Assembly: GCF_030332225.1 (NCBI RefSeq)
Contig: NZ_JAOWIF010000044.1
Coordinates: forward strand, 93,719 to 157,718
Length of the DNA stretch: 64,000 nt
Direction: 5' to 3'
From: Citrobacter sp. Cu233
Lineage (GTDB): Bacteria; Pseudomonadota; Gammaproteobacteria; Enterobacterales; Enterobacteriaceae
A program made the position numbers and the translations under genes. Numbering within the stretch: position 1 is the first letter of the stretch; every line of letters starts with the position of its first letter. The notes beneath the pieces were generated by a model. It was given only the letters and a program-made list of their open reading frames with translations, did no database searches and was not told where the DNA came from. Below are positions 45,423-54,456 of this stretch, piece after piece.

Positions 45423-46796
45423 ATGGCACTTTGGGGTGGGCGTTTTACACAGGCAGCAGATCAGCGGTTCAAACAGTTCAACGACTCGTTGCGTTTTGAC
45501 TACCGCCTGGCAGAGCAGGATATTGTCGGCTCTGTGGCCTGGTCCAAAGCGCTGGTAACCGTCGGTGTACTGACTGCTGATGAACAACTACAACTGGAAG
45601 ACGCGCTGAATAATCTGCTGGAAGAGGTACGCCTGGACCCGCAGCAGATCCTGCAAAGTGATGCGGAAGATATTCACAGCTGGGTGGAAGGCAAGCTGAT
45701 TGATAAAGTCGGGCAGTTAGGTAAAAAACTGCACACCGGGCGTAGCCGTAATGACCAGGTCGCAACTGACCTTAAATTGTGGTGTAAAGACATGGTCATG
45801 GAACTGTTGTCTGCCAATCGTCAGTTGCAAAGCGCGTTGGTCGACACCGCGCAAAATAACCAGGATGCCGTCATGCCGGGTTACACACACTTGCAGCGTG
45901 CACAGCCGGTGACGTTTGCTCACTGGTGTCTGGCTTATGTCGAAATGCTGGCGCGTGATGAGAGCCGCCTGCAGGATGCGCTTAAGCGTCTGGATGTTAG
46001 CCCGTTAGGCTGCGGTGCGCTGGCCGGTACGGCGTATGAAATCGATCGTGAGCAACTGGCTGGCTGGCTGGGCTTTGCCTCGGCAACCCGCAACAGTCTG
46101 GACAGTGTTTCTGATCGTGACCATGTACTGGAGTTACTCTCTGATGCCTCTATCGGCATGGTGCACCTGTCGCGCTTTGCTGAAGATCTGATTTTCTTTA
46201 ACACCGGCGAAGCAGGCTTTGTTGAGTTATCCGATCGTGTGACTTCAGGTTCATCTCTGATGCCACAGAAGAAAAACCCGGATGCATTAGAGTTGATCCG
46301 TGGCAAATGTGGCCGCGTACAAGGTGCGCTGACCGGCATGATGATGACGCTGAAAGGTCTGCCGCTGGCGTATAACAAAGATATGCAGGAAGACAAAGAA
46401 GGGATATTCGACGCGCTTGATACCTGGCTGGACTGCCTGCATATGGCGGCACTGGTGCTGGATGGTATTCAGGTGAAACGCCCTCGTTGTCAGGAAGCGG
46501 CGCAGCAGGGTTATGCTAATGCCACTGAGTTGGCGGATTATCTGGTGGCAAAAGGTGTTCCGTTCCGCGAAGCACACCATATCGTAGGTGAGACGGTAGT
46601 TGAGGCGATTCGTCAGGGTAAACCGCTGGAAGCGTTGCCGCTTGCTGATTTACAGAAGTTCAGCAGCGTAATTAGCGATGATGTATACCCGATTCTGTCG
46701 CTGCAGTCGTGCCTCGATAAGCGTGCGGCAAAAGGTGGTGTTTCTCCGCAGCAAGTCGCACAGGCGATTGACTACGCGAAGGCGCGTCTCGTGTAA
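45423..46796 (+). CDS. argH: Argininosuccinate lyase
   Basis: ArgH cleaves argininosuccinate to arginine and fumarate. I chose the ATG at 45423 ('[18 protein letters not shown]'), giving 457 residues as in E. coli, rather than the ATG at 45393 in the BIME. The fumarase/aspartase superfamily signature '[12 protein letters not shown]' carries the catalytic Ser loop, and '[14 protein letters not shown]' and '[15 protein letters not shown]' are conserved. It ends argCBH with a terminator directly behind. Confidence 0.98.
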   Translation: MALWGGRFTQAADQRFKQFNDSLRFDYRLAEQDIVGSVAWSKALVTVGVLTADEQLQLEDALNNLLEEVRLDPQQILQSDAEDIHSWVEGKLIDKVGQLGKKLHTGRSRNDQVATDLKLWCKDMVMELLSANRQLQSALVDTAQNNQDAVMPGYTHLQRAQPVTFAHWCLAYVEMLARDESRLQDALKRLDVSPLGCGALAGTAYEIDREQLAGWLGFASATRNSLDSVSDRDHVLELLSDASIGMVHLSRFAEDLIFFNTGEAGFVELSDRVTSGSSLMPQKKNPDALELIRGKCGRVQGALTGMMMTLKGLPLAYNKDMQEDKEGIFDALDTWLDCLHMAALVLDGIQVKRPRCQEAAQQGYANATELADYLVAKGVPFREAHHIVGETVVEAIRQGKPLEALPLADLQKFSSVISDDVYPILSLQSCLDKRAAKGGVSPQQVAQAIDYAKARLV

Positions 46797-46815
46797 CGGC
46801 ATTTATCATTATAAG

Positions 46816-46838
46816 GCCTGGCGTGGTGCCAGGCTTTT
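46816..46838 (+). terminator. argH terminator
   Basis: GCCTGGC / GCCAGGC stem with a GTGGT loop is followed by TTTTG. It lies 20 bases after the argH stop and just ahead of the accessory cluster. Confidence 0.88.
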
Positions 46839-46855
46839 GTCAAAAGACCTATTTT

Positions 46856-47548
46856 TTACTGACCATAATAAGCATTATCACCGTGCTTTCTTAAAAAGTG
46901 TTTATCCAGTAACGTTTGCTGCATAGCAGTCAGATGGGGTTGCAGTTGCTGTGTGAACAAATTCATATAGGCAATTTCTTCAAGCACGACAGCGTTATGA
47001 ACCGCGTTGGCGGGATCTGTTCCCCAGGCAAAAGGGCCATGGCTGTTAACCAACACTGCCGGGATATGGTCGGGAGATATTCCACGTTGTTTAAATGTTT
47101 CAATGATTACCTTACCGGTATCATGTTCATAATGCCCATTAATCTCGTCATCAAGCATCGTTCGTGTACAGGGAATCGCACCGTAGAAATAATCCGCATG
47201 CGTTGTTCCCAGCGGCATTAAGTCTTTTCCTGCTTGTGACCAAATGGTGGCATGACGGGAATGGGTATGAACGATCCCACCGATATTTGGAAAGGCGTGA
47301 TACAGTGCCAGGTGAGTGTCGGTATCAGATGAAGGTTTTTTATTCCCCTCAACAACCTTCCCGCTTTGTATGTCGACAACAACCATATCATTCAGGCTCA
47401 TGCTGTCATATTCGACACCAGAAGGTTTAATGACCATTATGCCTTTTTTACGATCAATGCCGCTGACGTTGCCCCATGTAAACGTCACCAGATGATGGGC
47501 TGGTAAGGATAAATTAGCGTTAAATACTTTTTCCTTCAGTGTATCCAT
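46856..47548 (-). CDS. L-ribulose-5-phosphate 4-epimerase (AraD/UlaF/SgbE family)
   Basis: It should convert L-ribulose 5-phosphate to D-xylulose 5-phosphate, the exit to the pentose phosphate pathway. The 230-residue length equals AraD-type enzymes and the sequence aligns throughout. Zinc ligands correspond to Asp75 in 'KPSSDTDTH', His94 and His96 in '[10 protein letters not shown]' and His170 in 'VNSHGPFAW'. The phosphate site 'GNVSG' and 'KPSG' and the C-terminal 'HGDNAYYGQ' with the catalytic Tyr are present. It is divergent from the DeoR gene across about 430 bases and is the only minus-strand gene of the accessory cluster. Whether it acts on another pentulose phosphate is untested. Confidence 0.93.
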   Translation of the reverse strand: MDTLKEKVFNANLSLPAHHLVTFTWGNVSGIDRKKGIMVIKPSGVEYDSMSLNDMVVVDIQSGKVVEGNKKPSSDTDTHLALYHAFPNIGGIVHTHSRHATIWSQAGKDLMPLGTTHADYFYGAIPCTRTMLDDEINGHYEHDTGKVIIETFKQRGISPDHIPAVLVNSHGPFAWGTDPANAVHNAVVLEEIAYMNLFTQQLQPHLTAMQQTLLDKHFLRKHGDNAYYGQ

Positions 47549-47978
47549 TCTTGACTCCAGAAATATTATTTAGCTTTATAAAAATGAGTTCTTTAATTTT
47601 GCTGGGAAATCATGTTGCTATTTAAATTACGCCGAATACATAAGATGTAAAATACAAGCAGACGATACTTATGTATAAAACGGCTAAAGCGGTCAAACTC
47701 GGAAGTATTCGGGCGTGTTTTTCGATTTTATTGATGCCCGTATATGCCCGTTTAGTCGTTATGCTGTGATAATTAAATAAGAAAAGAGATTGATTTTGTG
47801 ATTAAAATCTCATTATTGCGTTATAAAACTCATTTATTGCATCAATAAATTAAACTTAGATCACACTGTTAATTGTGTATTATTTCTGTAAAGCAATTCT
47901 TGATACCAATCACTTTAAGTTAAGGCAAAAAGATTAATTATGTAGACACAGTGAATTTTGTCTTGGTGGGCTGAAATT
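47549..47978. promoter_or_regulatory. Control region between the 4-epimerase and the DeoR regulator
   Basis: This AT-rich 430-base gap holds no gene. It contains ATACATAAG (47636-47644) and CTTATGTAT (47668-47676), a perfect 9-bp inverted repeat. CGGGC (47710-47714) faces two GCCCG copies (47736-47740, 47746-47750) set 10 bp apart. A CRP-like TGTGATTAAAATCTCA lies at 47797-47812 and a weaker ACAC-TGTTAAT-TGTGT repeat near 47864-47879. Together these suggest one or two operators for the local repressor plus catabolite activation. Confidence 0.55.
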
Positions 47979-48791
47979 ATGTTGCAGGCAGAACGTTATA
48001 AAATAATCTGCGCACACGTTCAACAAATGGGTGCTGTGCGTGTAACGGAACTGTCGAAATTATGCCAGGTATCCCAGGAAACTATTCGAAGAGATTTGAC
48101 AAAACTTGAGCAAAAAAAGAAACTCACCCGCAGCTTTGGCGGCGCAGTATCTTTGGATGCTCCTGATTTAATATCTACGGCTATAACAGAAGATAAAACC
48201 TGGCAAATAAATAGCGTGGATCGCGCAGAGTCATTTCGCAAGCGTACTGAAGCACATCCCGATGTTAAAGCCAAAATAACCAAGGCGGCGTTGCAGTTTA
48301 TTCGCTCTGGCGATTGTATTTTGATGGATAACAGTAGTACCTGTTGGTTTCTTGCCCGGCAGATTCCGGATATTGATATTACGGTTGTGACGAATTCGCT
48401 ACGGATTATCCAGGCATTAGCGTGCCGGGATAAAGTTCGCATTATTGGTATCGGCGGAGAGTATTCAGAGCGTCATGATGACTTTCATGGACCAGTAGCA
48501 GAGAGTGCGATCAGGAATTTTCAGATTAATAGCTTTTTCTTTTCATGTCAGGGACTGAATCTGGAAAATGGAGTTAGAGATGGCAGCGAAATAAATGCCA
48601 GATTAAAACAGGTAATGCTTCAGGTCTCTGCTCAAAAAATATTAATGGTAGACTCCAGTAAGTTTGAGCAGTATGCCTTCAGTAAAATTTGTATGTTAGA
48701 TGAAATTGACGTCATGGTTACTAATAATTGTATTGACGATCGTTATCGTAGCCTTTACCCACAGTTAAATGTAGTAGAAGTCGATAAGTAA
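47979..48791 (+). CDS. DeoR-family transcriptional regulator
   Basis: The 270-residue protein begins 'MLQAERYKIICAHVQQMGAVRVTELSKLCQVSQETIRRDLTKLEQ', the DeoR winged-helix domain with the 'SxxTIRRDL' recognition helix. The C-terminal part is the sugar-phosphate-sensing domain ('SGDCILMDNSSTCWFLARQI', 'VVTNSLRI', 'GIGGEYSERHDDF'). DeoR regulators usually repress sugar operons and respond to a phosphorylated intermediate, here perhaps L-xylulose-5-P or L-ribulose-5-P. I chose the ATG at 47979; a TTG seven codons earlier is also open. Its codon use is AT-rich compared with the backbone. Confidence 0.93.
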   Translation: MLQAERYKIICAHVQQMGAVRVTELSKLCQVSQETIRRDLTKLEQKKKLTRSFGGAVSLDAPDLISTAITEDKTWQINSVDRAESFRKRTEAHPDVKAKITKAALQFIRSGDCILMDNSSTCWFLARQIPDIDITVVTNSLRIIQALACRDKVRIIGIGGEYSERHDDFHGPVAESAIRNFQINSFFFSCQGLNLENGVRDGSEINARLKQVMLQVSAQKILMVDSSKFEQYAFSKICMLDEIDVMVTNNCIDDRYRSLYPQLNVVEVDK

Positions 48792-48808
48792 TAGATGTTA
48801 GTCGTTAA

Positions 48809-48840
48809 CTAAATAATTAAGGCAGTGCACGATTATTTAG
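48809..48840. promoter_or_regulatory. Inverted repeat ahead of the ABC importer operon
   Basis: CTAAATAAT and ATTATTTAG form a perfect 9-bp inverted repeat with a 14-base spacer, 96 bases before the binding-protein start. It has no T tract, so an operator is more likely than a terminator. Confidence 0.45.
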
Positions 48841-48936
48841 CCAATACCAGAGGAAAGTTGAAATAAATAAAAAGTCAGGCTGATATTTTTATCGGGATTT
48901 CCTGACATATGAAGAATATTTCTTAAGGAATTTACG

Positions 48937-49941
48937 ATGAAAAAATTAATCTTACCCTGTCTGATTACTGCAGCTTTGTCATCATCTCTTGCATGGGCAG
49001 AACAACCTGCAGCAGCGCAAAAAGCGAATAAACCTTTTACGATGGGCGTCGTGGTAAAAGTTGGTGGTATTCCATGGTTTAACGTGATGGAACAAGGCAT
49101 TAAGGAAGAAGGTAAAGCATTAGGTGTAAATGCCTGGCAAGTAGGACCGACAACTGCGGATCCCGCCGAGCAAGTGCGCGCTATTGAAGATTTAATCGCC
49201 AAGAAAGTTGATGTGATTGGCGTTGTCCCAAATGATGCGAAAGTTCTGGAACCTGTGTTAAAGCGTGCCCAGGAGGCTGGTATTAAAGTCATTACTCATG
49301 AGTCACCAAACCAGGCCAATGCTGACTGGGACTTTGAGTTGCTTAACACCCAAACGATGGGCGCAAATCACATGAAAGACATGGCGAAATGCATGGGTGA
49401 AGAAGGGAAGTACGCCATGTTTGTAGGCAGTCTGACGGTTCCATTGGTGAATGACTGGGCTGATGCCGCCATTGCTTATCAAAAAGAACATTATCCTAAA
49501 ATGACGCTCGTTGAGGATCGCTTTGGTGTAGCGGAGTCTGTAGATGACTCTATGCGTACAGCCAACGATCTGATGTCTAAATACAAAGATCTGAAAGGCA
49601 TCATGTCTTTTGGTTCGCAGGGACCAATCGGTGCAGGTCGTGCTATTGATAAACGTAAGAAAAATGATGCAATTTGCGTATTTGGTACGTTCACCCCAGG
49701 CCAGGGCATTAAGTTGCTGGAAAAAGGTGCTATTGATGGCGGCTACATTTCTAACCCGATGACTGCAGGTAAAGTGTTTGTTCAGGTCGCCACGGCGATG
49801 ATGAACGGTGAGCCAATTAAGGATGGTGTAAAAATCGGTGATATGGGAGAAATTAAAGTTCAGAACAACACCATTCTCAGCGATAACCCTGAAAAACTCG
49901 ATCTTGAAAATACGCAACGTTTAGTGAAGTTAGGTTTGTAA
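48937..49941 (+). CDS. Periplasmic sugar-binding protein of a CUT2-type ABC importer
   Basis: A 334-residue periplasmic binding protein of the ribose/LsrB type (type 1 fold). The signal peptide is 'MKKLILPCLITAALSSSLAWA' up to about residue 21, cleaved before 'EQPAAA'. The mature part opens with 'FTMGVVVKVGGIPWFNVMEQGIKEEG'; Trp and Phe here are typical sugar-stacking residues. 'VIGVVPNDAKVLEPVLKRAQEAGIKVITHES' is the inter-lobe hinge region. It leads an operon with the ATPase and two permeases. The linked enzymes suggest a pentulose or related L-sugar, but the ligand is not shown by sequence. An AAGGA ribosome site precedes the ATG. Confidence 0.92.
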   Translation: MKKLILPCLITAALSSSLAWAEQPAAAQKANKPFTMGVVVKVGGIPWFNVMEQGIKEEGKALGVNAWQVGPTTADPAEQVRAIEDLIAKKVDVIGVVPNDAKVLEPVLKRAQEAGIKVITHESPNQANADWDFELLNTQTMGANHMKDMAKCMGEEGKYAMFVGSLTVPLVNDWADAAIAYQKEHYPKMTLVEDRFGVAESVDDSMRTANDLMSKYKDLKGIMSFGSQGPIGAGRAIDKRKKNDAICVFGTFTPGQGIKLLEKGAIDGGYISNPMTAGKVFVQVATAMMNGEPIKDGVKIGDMGEIKVQNNTILSDNPEKLDLENTQRLVKLGL

Positions 49942-50002
49942 TTTTAGTTTGCATCACCGGGCCTAAACTGGCCCGGAAATCCTTTGGTCGTTTAGGAACA
50001 GT

Positions 50003-51520
50003 ATGATGCCTCATATTACAGAGCAAAATACAGGTGAACCGTTAGTGACGTTAAAATCGTTAACTAAAAGCTTCGGCGGTCATCGGGCATTAAAAAATAT
50101 TGATCTCACTCTAAATAAGGGTGAAGTCCACTGTCTTGCTGGTGCAAATGGTTGTGGTAAAAGTACATTAATAAAAACGCTGAGTGGTGTATATATCCCG
50201 GATACGGGTAGCGAAATTATTATTGATAATAGATCCTGGTCCAGACTTTCACCAGATAGAGCTCGCGAGTTAGGTATCCAGGTTATTTATCAGGATCTCT
50301 CATTATTTCCTAATTTGACGGTGGCAGAAAACATAGCCTTTGAATATAACCTTAAGGGGTATTTCAGGTGGCACAAAAAAGCCCATCTGAAAGCGGTATC
50401 AGAGAAGATTATACAGGAATTAAATTTTAACCTCGATGTTGACGCATTGGTTCAGCATTTGCCTATTGCGCAGCGCCAGCAGGTTGCCATTTGTCGTGCT
50501 CTGGTCGCAGAAGCCCGACTGGTGATAATGGACGAACCAACGGCTTCGCTTACTCGTACCGAAGTTAACCAACTACTACGTACGGTAAATTATCTCCGTC
50601 ATAAAAATATCACTGTCGTTTTTGTTAGTCACCGCCTGGATGAGGTCAAAGAGATTTCTGACCGTATCACGGTTATTCGCGATGGTGAAATTATAGGTAC
50701 CTGGGCGGCTGAACAGTTGTCTCCGGGACGTATTACAGAACTGATGACCGGCAGGACCATTGTTCACCAGAAAAAATTACCGAATAGTGTTGAAGGTAAA
50801 GTTGTCCTTGAGCTGAAAAATTTGAGCAGGAAAGGACAATTTGAAGATATTTCCCTGAAACTTCATCAGGGTGAGGTTCTGGGATTGTGCGGTTTGTTAG
50901 GTTCGGGACGAACAGAGCTGGCGTTGAGCCTATTTGGTATTACTCATCCAGATAGCGGAGATATTTATCTGGAAGGTAAAAAAGTTGTGATTAAAGATAA
51001 TACCCAAGCAGCGAAATTAGGTATTGCCTATGTCTCTGAAGATCGTCTTACATTGGGAGCGGTTTTATCCCAGTCAGTCAGTGACAATATGGTACTTTCG
51101 ATCCTTAACCGGTTAAAAACACCATGGCAATTTATTGATGAAAAACGCCAGGACGCCTTGGTTAAAGAATGGATTGAGGATCTGGATATTAAAGTCACCA
51201 ATCCTGATAACCCACTTTCAACACTTTCTGGTGGTAATCAACAAAAAGTGGTGCTGGCGAAATGGATTTTAACGCGTCCAAAAGTACTTATTCTTGATGC
51301 CCCTACAGTTGGTGTTGATATAGGGGCGAAAGACAGTATTTACCAGCTTATTCACCGGCTTTCCGGTGTAGGTATTTCAGTCTTGCTGATTACTGATGAA
51401 GCGCCAGAAGCGTATTACAACTGCGATCGTATTTTTCATATGCGGCGTGGGAAGATTATTAACGAACTGCAGCCTTCTCTCTATACCGAACAACAGCTAG
51501 CGGAGGTGATTAATGGCTAG
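50003..51520 (+). CDS. Sugar ABC importer ATP-binding protein (two nucleotide-binding domains)
   Basis: A 505-residue tandem ATPase of the RbsA/XylG/AraG type that powers the importer. Domain one has Walker A 'GANGCGKST' (Lys53) and Walker B 'LVIMDEPT' (Asp177, Glu178), but a degenerate signature 'LPIAQRQQV'. Domain two has a loosened Walker A ('GLLGSGRTE') and a canonical signature 'LSGGNQQK' (from Leu408), yet its Walker B is 'LILDAPT', with Ala433 in place of the catalytic Glu. So one composite ATP site looks hydrolytic and the other not. It follows the binding-protein gene and overlaps the first permease by 8 bases. A second ATG one codon later is an equal start candidate. Confidence 0.94.
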   Translation: MMPHITEQNTGEPLVTLKSLTKSFGGHRALKNIDLTLNKGEVHCLAGANGCGKSTLIKTLSGVYIPDTGSEIIIDNRSWSRLSPDRARELGIQVIYQDLSLFPNLTVAENIAFEYNLKGYFRWHKKAHLKAVSEKIIQELNFNLDVDALVQHLPIAQRQQVAICRALVAEARLVIMDEPTASLTRTEVNQLLRTVNYLRHKNITVVFVSHRLDEVKEISDRITVIRDGEIIGTWAAEQLSPGRITELMTGRTIVHQKKLPNSVEGKVVLELKNLSRKGQFEDISLKLHQGEVLGLCGLLGSGRTELALSLFGITHPDSGDIYLEGKKVVIKDNTQAAKLGIAYVSEDRLTLGAVLSQSVSDNMVLSILNRLKTPWQFIDEKRQDALVKEWIEDLDIKVTNPDNPLSTLSGGNQQKVVLAKWILTRPKVLILDAPTVGVDIGAKDSIYQLIHRLSGVGISVLLITDEAPEAYYNCDRIFHMRRGKIINELQPSLYTEQQLAEVING

Positions 51521-52505
51521 TTTATTGCACCTGCGGTTTCCACGTTCAGTCGAAGGATGGTTGGGATGGGTTATCGCCCTGATGCTGGTACTGTTTTCTC
51601 TTATGAATGATCAATTTCTGTCAATTCAAAACCTGCTGGATCTGACAGAAAGCTATGCCGTTACAGGGATCTTTGCCCTCGGGCTATTTGTTGTGCTGGT
51701 GACAGGAGGGATTGATATTTCATTCGCTGCTGTAGCCTCAGTTGTTCAGTATGTGGTGGCGTCATTACTGCTTAATGAAACAATAGCCAATCCACTGCTA
51801 TGTCTCGGGATTGCTATTGCTCTGGGGGTTTTGTTTGGCCTGATCAATGCGATCCTCATTTATTACCTCAACGTAGTTTCCATCATTATCACCATCAGTA
51901 TGCAGTCGTTGTTATTCGGCATGTTGATGTGGCTGACGAATGGTCACAGCATCTATGACTTACCTGACTGGTGGATAACGCAACGTTCCCTTTTTAGCTT
52001 CGAATTTGAAGGGGAGGTTTATCAGGTTGGATTGCCTCTGGTAGTGATGCTGGGCATGGCCTGTTTTACATGGATTGTCATGACGAAAACCCATATTGGA
52101 CGTCAGCTTTATGCTGTGGGTGGCAGTACAGAGTCGGCGCGGCGTATTGGTATCCGGGTTTCACTTATTTATCTGTTCGCCTACGGCTATCTTGGCGCGG
52201 CGGCGGCGATCGGCGGAATGCTGCAGGCTTACCGCATGAGCGAGGTTGTTCCCAATGCGTTGGTTGGCGGTGAATTGGATGTTCTGGCTGCTGCTGTACT
52301 GGGAGGGGCTAGCTTATCCGGGGGGCGTGGTTCGGTGATCGGTACGCTTATGGGGGTCTTCCTTATCGGCATACTCAAAAATGGTCTCAACTTGATTGGC
52401 GTGTCCAGCTACTTCGTCAATATCGTCATCGGTGTGGTGATTGTTTCGGCTATCTGCGTCACCCATTACAAAAAGCGTAAAGAAACGGACGTTGGATTTG
52501 TCTGA
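51513..52505 (+). CDS. Sugar ABC importer permease, first subunit
   Basis: A 330-residue inner-membrane protein of the BPD_transp_2 (RbsC-like) family with about eight to ten helices. The conserved 'LFVVLVTGGIDISFAAVASVVQY' and 'LAAAVLGGASLSGGRGSVIGTLMGVFLIGILKNGL' are family signatures. It overlaps the end of the ATPase gene and is followed after 13 bases by the second permease, so the two probably form a heterodimer. Confidence 0.94.
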   Translation: MASLLHLRFPRSVEGWLGWVIALMLVLFSLMNDQFLSIQNLLDLTESYAVTGIFALGLFVVLVTGGIDISFAAVASVVQYVVASLLLNETIANPLLCLGIAIALGVLFGLINAILIYYLNVVSIIITISMQSLLFGMLMWLTNGHSIYDLPDWWITQRSLFSFEFEGEVYQVGLPLVVMLGMACFTWIVMTKTHIGRQLYAVGGSTESARRIGIRVSLIYLFAYGYLGAAAAIGGMLQAYRMSEVVPNALVGGELDVLAAAVLGGASLSGGRGSVIGTLMGVFLIGILKNGLNLIGVSSYFVNIVIGVVIVSAICVTHYKKRKETDVGFV

Positions 52506-52518
52506 CAGGGGGCGTGAA

Positions 52519-53565
52519 ATGAAAAAAAAGGCATTTTTACCAATTGATGGCACCAGCTCCGGCTTACTGGCGATATGTTTCTTTGCAGTAGTGGCTTTTA
52601 GCCTGGCGATGCCCGGACGTTTTTTTACCGATAATACTTTTCTGAGTATTGCCTTCCAGCTACCCGAGTTGGGATTGCTCACTTTTGCGATGTTTGTGCC
52701 AATGCTGAGCGGTGGGCTGAATCTGGCGATTATTGGTACCGCTAATTTAACCAGCCTGTTTATGGCCTGGCTGTTGATCCAGTTCGTACCTGCTGATGCT
52801 TCAACCAGTATGCAGTTAGGGTGGTTATTTTTGGCGATAGTGGGAGCGATGATGATCGCTGTCGCGATTGGCGCTGTGACAGGAATGATCATCTCTCGTG
52901 TTGGCGCACATCCAATTTTGGTAACACTGGGCAGTATGACGATTATCAGTGGTATTGGTATTTACCTCACTAAAGGCGCTGCCTTAAGTGGTATGCCACC
53001 GATAGTCCGTAGCATTGGGTCAGAGGTCATTTATGGGATGCCGGTTCCGATGGTGATTTTTATCATTACGACTCTCGCGCTGGCACTATTTCTTGGAAAA
53101 ACGCGCACTGGAAAAGTCATCTATATGTGCGGAAGCAATATTAATGCAACCTGGTTTAGCGGCATTCGCACCGAGCGCGTGCTGATTGCTATTTATGCTA
53201 TCTCCAGTCTGTTATGTGTCCTGGCGGGGCTGATTATGCTTGCCCGCTTCAATTCCGCTCGTATGGGGTATGGCGATTCTTATCTTCTGCTCACAGTACT
53301 GGCCATTGTTTTGGGCGGTACCGATCCGTTCGGTGGGGTAGGCAAAGTTGCTCATGTATTTTGCGCACTATTGGTGCTCCAGGTTATCGCTACCGGACTT
53401 AGCCTGCTAGGTCTTAGCCTGCATTTTAATCTGGCTGTATGGGGGATTACATTGATTGCCGCACTGGCATTTAAGTTCTTCAAACAACAATGGCAGGCAC
53501 GGCGCGCCATGAATAACAGTCGGAAAGCGTTTCAACAACAATTGGCAACTCGTGAGGGAAGATAA
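52519..53565 (+). CDS. Sugar ABC importer permease, second subunit
   Basis: A 348-residue permease of the same family; I chose the ATG at 52519 ('MKKKAFLPIDGTSSG') behind AGGGGGCG, since the upstream part of the frame overlaps the first permease. Signatures are 'FAMFVPMLSGGLNLAIIGTANLT' and 'LLTVLAIVLGGTDPFGGVGKV'. Its basic cytosolic tail ends 'QLATREGR'. The stop TAATG overlaps the start of the next gene, which shows coupled translation of transport and catabolic genes. Confidence 0.94.
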   Translation: MKKKAFLPIDGTSSGLLAICFFAVVAFSLAMPGRFFTDNTFLSIAFQLPELGLLTFAMFVPMLSGGLNLAIIGTANLTSLFMAWLLIQFVPADASTSMQLGWLFLAIVGAMMIAVAIGAVTGMIISRVGAHPILVTLGSMTIISGIGIYLTKGAALSGMPPIVRSIGSEVIYGMPVPMVIFIITTLALALFLGKTRTGKVIYMCGSNINATWFSGIRTERVLIAIYAISSLLCVLAGLIMLARFNSARMGYGDSYLLLTVLAIVLGGTDPFGGVGKVAHVFCALLVLQVIATGLSLLGLSLHFNLAVWGITLIAALAFKFFKQQWQARRAMNNSRKAFQQQLATREGR

Positions 53566-54446
53566 TGCGTAGCCACCCGTTAGGTATTTATGAAAAGGCC
53601 CTCCCCAGGAACACCAGTTGGGTCGAGAAGCTTGCACTGGCTAAATCATGCGGCTTTGATTTTGTTGAAATGTCGGTGGATGAGAGTGAGGACCGGCTGG
53701 CTCGCCTGGACTGGTCCCTTGCGGATCGTATGGAAATTATCAGCGCCATTCAGAAGACAGGGGTACGTATTCCAACCTTGTGCCTCTCTGCCCATCGACG
53801 CTTTCCGTTTGGCAGTCGCGATAGTGATACCCGACAGCAAGCGCGAATTATTATGCAAAAAGCGCTACGACTGGCGCAGGATCTGGGGATTAGAACCATC
53901 CAGCTTGCCGGTTATGACGTTTATTATGAGCCGCAAAATGATGAAACTATTGCCTGGTTTGAAGATGCGATGGCTTGGGCGGCTGAACAAGCTGCGGCCG
54001 CACAGGTTATGTGCGCTGTGGAAATTATGGATACACCTTTTATTAACTCCATCAGTAAATGGAAATTGCTGGATGCCAAAATTAACTCTCCATGGTTTGC
54101 CGTTTATCCTGATGTCGGCAATCTAACTGCATGGGGCAACGAGTTGGAGAGTGAGCTGGCAAAAGGTATTGATCGGATTGCCGCAATCCATCTTAAAGAC
54201 ACATTTCCAGTAACATCGGATTCCCCAGGGCAGTTCCGCGATGTTCCATTTGGTGAAGGTTGCGTGGATTTTATCAAATTATTCAAAATATTACGCCAAC
54301 TTAACTATCGGGGAACCTTCTTGATAGAAATGTGGACGGAAAAATCTGCAGAGCCATTACTGGAAATTATTCACGCACGCCAGTGGATAGAGAGCAAGAT
54401 GCAGGCGGCTGGATGGTATGACGAGCGGCCGCTTATCGCCGGATAA
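53565..54446 (+). CDS. L-xylulose/L-ribulose-5-phosphate 3-epimerase (UlaE/SgbU family)
   Basis: The 293-residue protein aligns along its length with E. coli UlaE, which interconverts L-xylulose 5-phosphate and L-ribulose 5-phosphate. Shared stretches are 'PLGIYEKALP', 'LAKSCGFDFVEMSVDESEDRLARLDW', 'LCLSAHRRFPFGS', 'IQLAGYDVYY' and 'NVPFGEG'-type 'DVPFGEGCVDF', with metal-binding residues in 'AVEIMDT', 'YPDVGNL' and 'IHLKDT'. This is a TIM-barrel (AP endonuclease 2-like) enzyme. Its start overlaps the permease stop, and the kinase follows after 10 bases. Older names for this family include hexulose-6-phosphate isomerase. Confidence 0.93.
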   Translation: MRSHPLGIYEKALPRNTSWVEKLALAKSCGFDFVEMSVDESEDRLARLDWSLADRMEIISAIQKTGVRIPTLCLSAHRRFPFGSRDSDTRQQARIIMQKALRLAQDLGIRTIQLAGYDVYYEPQNDETIAWFEDAMAWAAEQAAAAQVMCAVEIMDTPFINSISKWKLLDAKINSPWFAVYPDVGNLTAWGNELESELAKGIDRIAAIHLKDTFPVTSDSPGQFRDVPFGEGCVDFIKLFKILRQLNYRGTFLIEMWTEKSAEPLLEIIHARQWIESKMQAAGWYDERPLIAG

Positions 54447-54456
54447 GGAGAATACG

